Notes under the pieces: model-generated
What the model saw: only the letters and a program-made list of their open reading frames with translations
Told to the model about the DNA's origin: nothing
The model's database searches: none
Translations under genes and position numbers: made by a program
Part shown: positions 58,501 to 64,000 of the stretch, in pieces
Layout: every line of letters starts with the position of its first letter
How positions within the stretch are numbered: position 1 is the stretch's first letter
Assembly (NCBI GenBank): GCA_036346225.1
Contig: JARFIW010000139.1
Location: 1,240,001-1,304,000 of the forward strand
Length of the DNA stretch: 64,000 bases
Direction of reading: 5' to 3'
Source: Platerodrilus igneus
Taxonomy: Eukaryota > Arthropoda > Insecta > Coleoptera > Lycidae

Positions 58501-59426
58501 ATGTCTGTAAAGGAGCAAATCGTCCACGAGTTACATAAGCCTGCTCGCATTAACTTTCCTAGAAGACATGTAATCACAAAAGGATTAAACGAGCTGTTTC
58601 AAGCCGATTTGGTGAAAATGATCCCATATGCAAAGATAAATAAAGGATTTAGATACATTCTAGTTGTTATCGATGTATTTTCTAAATACTTATGGGCCGT
58701 ACCGGTTAAGCGCAAGACGGGTAAGGCTGTTTCAAACGCTTTTCAATCAATTTTCAACAAAGACCATCGTATTCCACGGTACATTCAAACGGATTTGGGA
58801 AAAGAATTTTATAATTCAACATTTAAGGCTTTAATGGAAAAATATGAGATTACACATTATAGTGTGTACAGCAATAAAAAGCTTGCGTAGTAGAACGCGT
58901 TAATCGTACCTTAAAGTCAAAAATGTGGAAACAATTTAGTTTGAATGGTTCGTATCGATGGCTGAATATACTATCCTCACTCGTGACTGCATATAACAAC
59001 ACCAAACATCGAACAATCGGCATGCGACCTGTAGATGTGTCAAAACGCAATGAACGCAAACTTTTCAATACAGTGTACAGTACGATCAAAACAGTTAACT
59101 TAAAGAGTAAAAATTTTCTGTTGGGGATCATGTTCGCATTAATAAACATAGAGGTCATTTTACCAAGGGATACACACCAAATTGGTCTAACGAAATTTTA
59201 CGGTGTACAAAGTGCATTTGACTAATCCTTTAACGTACCTATTGCGCGATAGTCGAGGACAACCAATATTAGGCGGCTTCTATGCAGAAGAACTTTAACG
59301 AACACACTATCCGGATGTATATTTAGTGGAAAAAGTATTGAAGAGAGTTAAAATCAAGTATATGTGAAATGGTTAAATTTAGATTCTAGCCATAATAGTT
59401 GGATATCCAAAAATCATATTTTGTAG
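58501..59426 (+). pseudogene. Retrovirus-type integrase with C-terminal chromodomain, several frame breaks
   Basis: Would insert the element into chromosomes. The frame from Met58501 has 'ELHKPARINFPRR', first catalytic Asp in LFQADLVKM, 'ILVVIDVFSKYLWAVPVK', second Asp in IQTDLGKEF, then breaks at the A-run 58876-58880. The catalytic Glu (VVERVNRT) and 'NNTKHRTIGMRPVDV' follow in another frame. An SH3-like segment (VGDHVRINKHRG) follows a break at 59109-59117. Another break lies at the T-run 59196-59199. There is a TAA at 59296-59298 and a break at 59351-59354. The last part reads as a chromodomain ('YPDVYLVEKVLKRV', 'DSSHNSWISKNHIL') ending at the TAG 59424-59426. The DDE triad residues are all encoded but not in one frame. 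Confidence 0.85.
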
Positions 59427-59507
59427 ATTTGCTGTTACGTGTTTGTTTACCATCATATGTCATTCATCAATAAAAAAATTTTTACTGTTATATGATTTAT
59501 TATAGCG

Positions 59508-59538
<31 letters not shown>

Positions 59539-59893
59539 AATTACATCTATGTACTACTAATTACTACACTAGTTCTACGTCAAGAAAGTTGTTTATAATT
59601 CCTCATGCCCGAAGCGCAAAACGTTGATGTAGGTTGATTTTCGCTGTTTTGGTTGAACTTGAGTATTTCGATGCCCGTGAATATGTGTAAATAACAAGCA
59701 GGTAAAAACACATTACCTTCTCAGCTAACAATTTCTCCCCATACTTGACCAACACTCGAGGTATATATATTTATTGTAAAAGGTATGCGACACGTACAAT
59801 AGCATCCTCCATTATATCTAATAAGTGCTATCTATAGCGCATCAGGTAGGATTACCAAGATGGCATAATTTACATACAAAAAATAGTATTAAA
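59427..59893. other. Polinton interior, non-coding
   Basis: Contains a CA microsatellite (59508-59536). No gene recognised. Confidence 0.6.
59508..59536. repeat. CA dinucleotide microsatellite
   Basis: (AC)n with one G interruption. Confidence 0.95.
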
Positions 59894-60597
59894 CTAAAAC
59901 AATAACTTTAATAGCATATACACTTTTTTATAATCATCTATACTATTTGATGGCCATTTTCCCGAATCCGGACCACACGTCCATCCTGGTTGCTGTTTTG
60001 AGCCCTCCATTGCCAAATTCTTGAGGAGCCAGTTATATGTTGTTCTATGAGGGCCAACTACATTAGGTTGGTACTTATAATTTACCTTATACTTTAAAAT
60101 TAACTTCAATACTTTTTTTAATACCATAGGTTGTGCGAAATATACAACATCTACAATCATAACGTCAATCGCTGTGACCAGTGATTTATAGTTGCATTTT
60201 ATATTCATGATAGGATATGCCTTCGTACTCAATACAGCTCGGTTGGTTAGTAATTCTTCAAGGAAATATACATCGCTCAAACTATAATTACTCTCTATTG
60301 CGTCTAGTACACCGCGCACCTGATGACATTTTAACTCTGTTTTGCCGTTGCAAGCATCAATGAAGTTTGATACAAATTGATCGCACCTACTCTGTTGATT
60401 AAACAGCATGTCCATTACATCAATGGATGTATCATTGGTCAGCGTTAGCCATTTGAAGGCTTTAAAGGAACATGAACACCTACTCTGAACAGTATACGTT
60501 TGATTTTGTCTACATCATTCAATACTATGGCATGTTTCAGATGTTGGTGTAAAATGCGTTGTTCACTCTCGAACAAATCGTACAGTACATTGTCCAT
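59894..60597 (-). pseudogene. Orphan ankyrin-like protein, one frame break
   Basis: The first frame, from a likely Met at 60597 (the frame itself is open from 60651), has 'HLKHAIVLNDVDKIKRILF', which looks like an ankyrin-repeat helix pair. It ends at 60445. The following frame (60415-59894, open upstream too) has 'DVMDMLFNQQSRC', 'LEELLTNRAVL' and 'MVLKKVLKLILKYKVNY', again ankyrin-like. It ends 'DYKKVYMLLKLLF'. The break lies near 60450-60470. Ankyrin proteins are common cargo genes of insect viruses and act on host signalling or ubiquitin ligases; that role here is only a possibility. It is the only coding candidate in the right third of the element. Confidence 0.4.
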
Positions 60598-60651
60598 GTT
60601 AACTTGAAAACTTCGCACCACTATCGTCACTATCGTTGTTGTTCCACTCAC

Positions 60652-61188
60652 TGCGAGATCTATCCAAGTACCTAGCTTTTATGGCACATTCATCAAAATA
60701 GGTAATGCTAAAGTGTTGCGATACTGAGCATCACCTAGTTATTCGTCTGATAAACCCCCCACTAGTTTTTGTAACAGCATTAACAAATCAACAACCTCGA
60801 GATGATCTCTGGCAAGGCGACTCTGTTGAATTTGAGCAATATATTTAAGGAAAATCTAATTAGAGGTGTGTTGGTGGTGATAGATTGTTATTCAAATTAT
60901 CTATGGGAATATCTTTCACTTTTAACGAAGGATGCATGCCCGGTAAATTGCAAATTAATCAAAAGAGCATAACGTTAATCATTACTCTACATACAGCACA
61001 AAAAGCTGTCATAGCCATGCGAGAAATATGTTGCCTGATAAATACTCCCTGTATGATTGTTGTGGTTTTGACAATTTTGACAACGATCCTAGGTCATGGA
61101 TCGAAACGTAAAGAAAGATGATTTTAAAAACTATGAGTGGTTTAATTCCCAACGAAGATTAAGAAAAAGGTTGCCTGATGTCGCTAAA

Positions 61189-61238
<50 letters not shown>

Positions 61239-62764
61239 AATATTTAATACCTTGAAAGTAATAGGGAAAATAAAATTTAAAGTTGTCAACCATGTTCGGG
61301 TGGTAATGTTGATTCGGTCATTGATACCTACTGCAAGTTAAAACAAGTCGTATACAATGATGAAAAGTTTTTTGAAACTAACTAAGTGTGATCTTGAATA
61401 CATGCTTTGTAAAAGCGATATAGTTCAGATTCTGCTACGATTCTTCAACAGACGGCGATAACAATAAAAACTCTGTTGAAATTAATTTTTAATAACGACT
61501 TAACATTGCGTAATTCTATTAAAATGATTTGAAATATAACGGTATTATTTTTATTGTTTAGCATCAATTTAATAACATTTGTTGATATAAGATGAAAATT
61601 GTGAATTTTGGGAATTGACAATTATGCTAAAATGTTTTGAAGTTACCTTGTTGCCATATGTTCCATTTAACAAAATTAAAACTCAGATATATTATAGACA
61701 TTCTTGCAATTATTTACCATATGTGTATATATTTCTCTTGACAATAATTATTAATTTAAGAATAACTTATTGAATTAAAGTAGGTTATTTATAAGCACTA
61801 AATTCTACAATAATTAAAACGAGTTTGAAAATAAAATGTATTGACAATGTAGCTATACTTGTAATTTATTCTGCCAGGATCAACAAAATATAATGCAAAA
61901 TAGTTGTTTTTAGGTATAAACCAGAACCATATAATTTACATATGGGGATATGTTGTTATAATTATACTATAAATAGCACAATCGCCGAGGTCATTAACTA
62001 CCATGCACTTTACTGAACGCGGTTGTTAAAGGGCGTTATATGAACGTTTTTTGGAAAGAAATAAGTAATATTTATTTCAGTTTGCGAGATGTTGAAACGT
62101 TTAGATCCGTAAGTTATGCATATCTTTTAGAAAACATATTTGCTTTTATGGACAAATTTTTGCTTTACATTCCTTAACTTTAATAATTTCACTAATCATG
62201 TTTACAGAGTCTTTTTAAATAATAATATCCTTTGAACATACTATCATCTGGAATACAAATTTTGTTATACCTATATCTAGTACTAATAATAATTAGTGTC
62301 TCTAGCACTGTAAAATTTAACTAGAATAAATAATTCACAATCTTTTTATGGTGTTTAATTAAATCTGTCTTTTAACAACAAAAAGAGGTATTTTGCACAT
62401 TGCAAATTATTATTACCATGCTTGTAGCAATAAATATTACATAATAAATTGCTGGTTATTCACCTAACAATAAAATTTTACACTAAGAATATATAATTGG
62501 TGTATGCTGGGTTGCCTGCCATAGATATGCATATATTTTTTAGAATTCAATTAAATTTAAGTACACGTAGGTAAATGTGTGAAAGTTACTTTACATTTCA
62601 GTATTCAGCTGTATTGTAAATAGTTACTGATATTGTATTGAAAAAAACAACACCCAGTATTGTCAGCTGTGTAAAAAATGTTTTGTTTCGGCAGTGAATC
62701 AATCAAACTGTATGAAAATATATGAACTCATTAGCATGTAATTAAAATAAGCTGGTAAGTGAAA
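60652..62764. other. Polinton interior without recognised gene
   Basis: A ~2.1-kb region where a polymerase or other gene might be expected. Plus-strand frames at 60885-61121 and 61096-61341 are short, and the second runs into a TA array. The piece 'DDFKNYEWFNSQRRLRKRLP' near 61120-61180 has protein-like composition but no assignable family. No polymerase B motif was seen in any frame. Confidence 0.5.
61191..61235. repeat. TA dinucleotide microsatellite
   Basis: Uninterrupted (TA)n of about 45 bp. Confidence 0.97.
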
Positions 62765-64000
62765 CTAATATAAATAAAACATTCAAATTTTGTGTGTTTC
62801 TTTTTAAAATTATATATTTAATACAAAAATATCTTTTTAAAAATCTCGGGGGATTCTTTAGCACGTGCACGTTCTTGCTTAACCTAAAAATCTCCGAAGT
62901 ATTCAATCACCTAATGCGTGCAAAACCTCCGTTCAGAACGCCTTATGGAGTACCATTCCGCATTTGAGAATGAATACATCCCCATCCAAATTCTTCACCA
63001 CGTTTTAAATAACGACATTATTTGCATACATTTAAAGGTTATATAGATCCGGGTACGAGTTCAGTGTGGTTGTATAAATTATTTTGGTGGTGCAATCATG
63101 AATAAAATAACGAGTGACCTGTCTTAACATGTTTTTTTTGCACACACACCAATATTTTAAATTAAAACCATTATAAAATACGAATCGAATAATTTCTCCT
63201 ATTCTTTTTGATATTTAATACAAAAATTATGGGGCAGAGCCCCGTTTAGGACACGTTTAGAAGCTCCCTTCCCCCACCATTCATCATTTTGAAAGTGATT
63301 ATGTCATCCACCACATTTCCTATTTTTGCTTAACCTAAAAATCTCTCTTTAATTAACTAAAGCAACGAGAATAAAAACAATGACGAAGCTCTAAAATCAC
63401 CGCTAAATTCTTCACTACATGCACGTTTTTGCATAACCTATAAATTTTTTATCACGTTTGTGCAATTAAACGAGTTATATATACAATGTCTAATACGTCA
63501 TCTACATACAATCACCAAACCGCTAAAAGTAAAAGAATTTTTATTGCCACATAAATTAAATGTATAATTACATTTAAATATTTAAATATATTCAAATTGC
63601 TAAAATGTAAACAAGAGATCCTTGATATAAGATTAAATTAATTTTTTATTTGAGAGTCAAATAAATCGTGATGAAAGGTGGTATAATTTGCATATATTTT
63701 AAATTCATACGGGTATAATTAAAAGATTATATGTTAGATCCGACTGCAAGTTCAGTGTACTTGTATAAATTATTTTGGGATGATGTAACCAAAAGGAAAA
63801 TATACGACATACCTGTCTTGAAATGTTTTTGCAACACACCTTATGTTAATTAAATACATTATATTAAAAGTCGAATGTCGACGTGATTTACATATATATT
63901 ACCAAATAAAAAACACGAGGTTATATTCGACTGCATGCAAATTCTTAGTATTTTATCGTGACATTGAAATTGCGAGAAGTGAACGACTTCTTTTTTACAA
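62765..64000 (-). repeat. Right terminal inverted repeat (outer part beyond window)
   Basis: Reverse complement of the left arm: module B at 62765-63150 (for example 'cgttcagaacgccttatgga') and module A from about 63603 to the window end. The last bases correspond to the left arm near 48398. The intervening 63150-63600 carries further copies of the 'cttaacctaaaaatctc' motif (62878, ~63333 and a variant at ~63433). Confidence 0.85.

Larger units (their letters stand above)
48160..64000. mobile_element. Maverick/Polinton-type (adintovirus-related) element, right end cut by window
   Basis: A ~16-kb unit is bounded by long inverted repeats. It encodes a full set of virus-like genes: retrovirus-type integrase, packaging ATPase, adenain-type protease, major and minor capsid proteins and a phospholipase A2-domain protein. 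Size and gene set fit Mavericks/Polintons. Genes lie in two divergent blocks around 56.13-56.23 kb. No DNA polymerase B is visible, and there are large silent areas (51.2-52.3 and 60.7-62.7 kb). The left limit is approximate, because only the inner 1.2 kb of the right repeat is in view. Confidence 0.9.

Noticed and set aside
61096..61341. 81-codon frame with poly-Tyr/Ile
   Set aside because: Its centre is the translated TA microsatellite. Only the first ~30 residues look protein-like.

Overview
The window is AT-rich eukaryotic DNA with no recognisable host gene. Everything coding-like in it belongs to mobile elements. Several things point to an arthropod, most likely an insect: APE-type LINEs, R4/Dong-type LINEs sitting in TAA microsatellites, Ty3/gypsy-type LTR elements with 4-bp target duplications and TATA+TCAGT core promoters, a tRNA-derived SINE, and a Maverick/Polinton-type element of the kind common in insects. 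The species cannot be named from the sequence.

Left part (1-21.4 kb). An APE-type LINE reverse transcriptase runs in from the left edge (to 1564), followed by a small tandem repeat and a second 3' fragment of the same family. A decayed R4/Dong-type LINE (about 2.1-4.9 kb) ends in a TAA array. After a gene-free stretch there is a 5' LINE fragment (8.18-9.12 kb) that was hit by a tRNA-derived SINE with a 12-bp target duplication. A minus-strand Ty3/gypsy element with two 445-bp LTRs (12437-16093) keeps gag, protease and the start of RT but has lost the rest of pol. 16.1-21.4 kb is gene-free.

Middle (21.4-47.8 kb). A 7.26-kb LTR element with unusually long 1.8-kb LTRs and target duplication AGAT (21370-28628) retains only a gag start and a mutated integrase. 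Then come a tandem SINE cluster (30.64-31.2 kb), a second R4/Dong-type fragment in an ATT array (34.1-35.2 kb, minus), a long, internally deleted APE LINE (35.24-38.5 kb), three tandem units of about 330 bp that include the LINE tail, another LINE 3' end (39.47-39.92 kb) and a solo LTR with target duplication GTAT (40153-40676). 40.7-47.8 kb holds little.

Right part (about 48.1-64.0 kb). This is the most interesting region: a Maverick/Polinton (virus-like, adintovirus-related) element with compound terminal inverted repeats, the right one cut by the window edge. Genes run outwards from a short divergent spacer at 56.13-56.23 kb. Leftwards: a phospholipase A2-domain minor structural protein, an adenain-type cysteine protease, a penton-like minor capsid protein, a double-jelly-roll-type major capsid protein and a small conserved protein. 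Rightwards: a packaging ATPase, a DUF8207-like protein, a fibre-like coiled-coil protein and a retrovirus-type integrase with a chromodomain. An ankyrin-like orphan lies further right on the minus strand. Together these form a virion-making, DNA-packaging and integration module, but no protein-primed DNA polymerase B is visible. Several genes are broken by single-base frame changes, nearly all in short homopolymers, so sequencing error and genuine decay both have to be considered. A separate 1.35-kb inverted-repeat element is nested inside the left terminal repeat.
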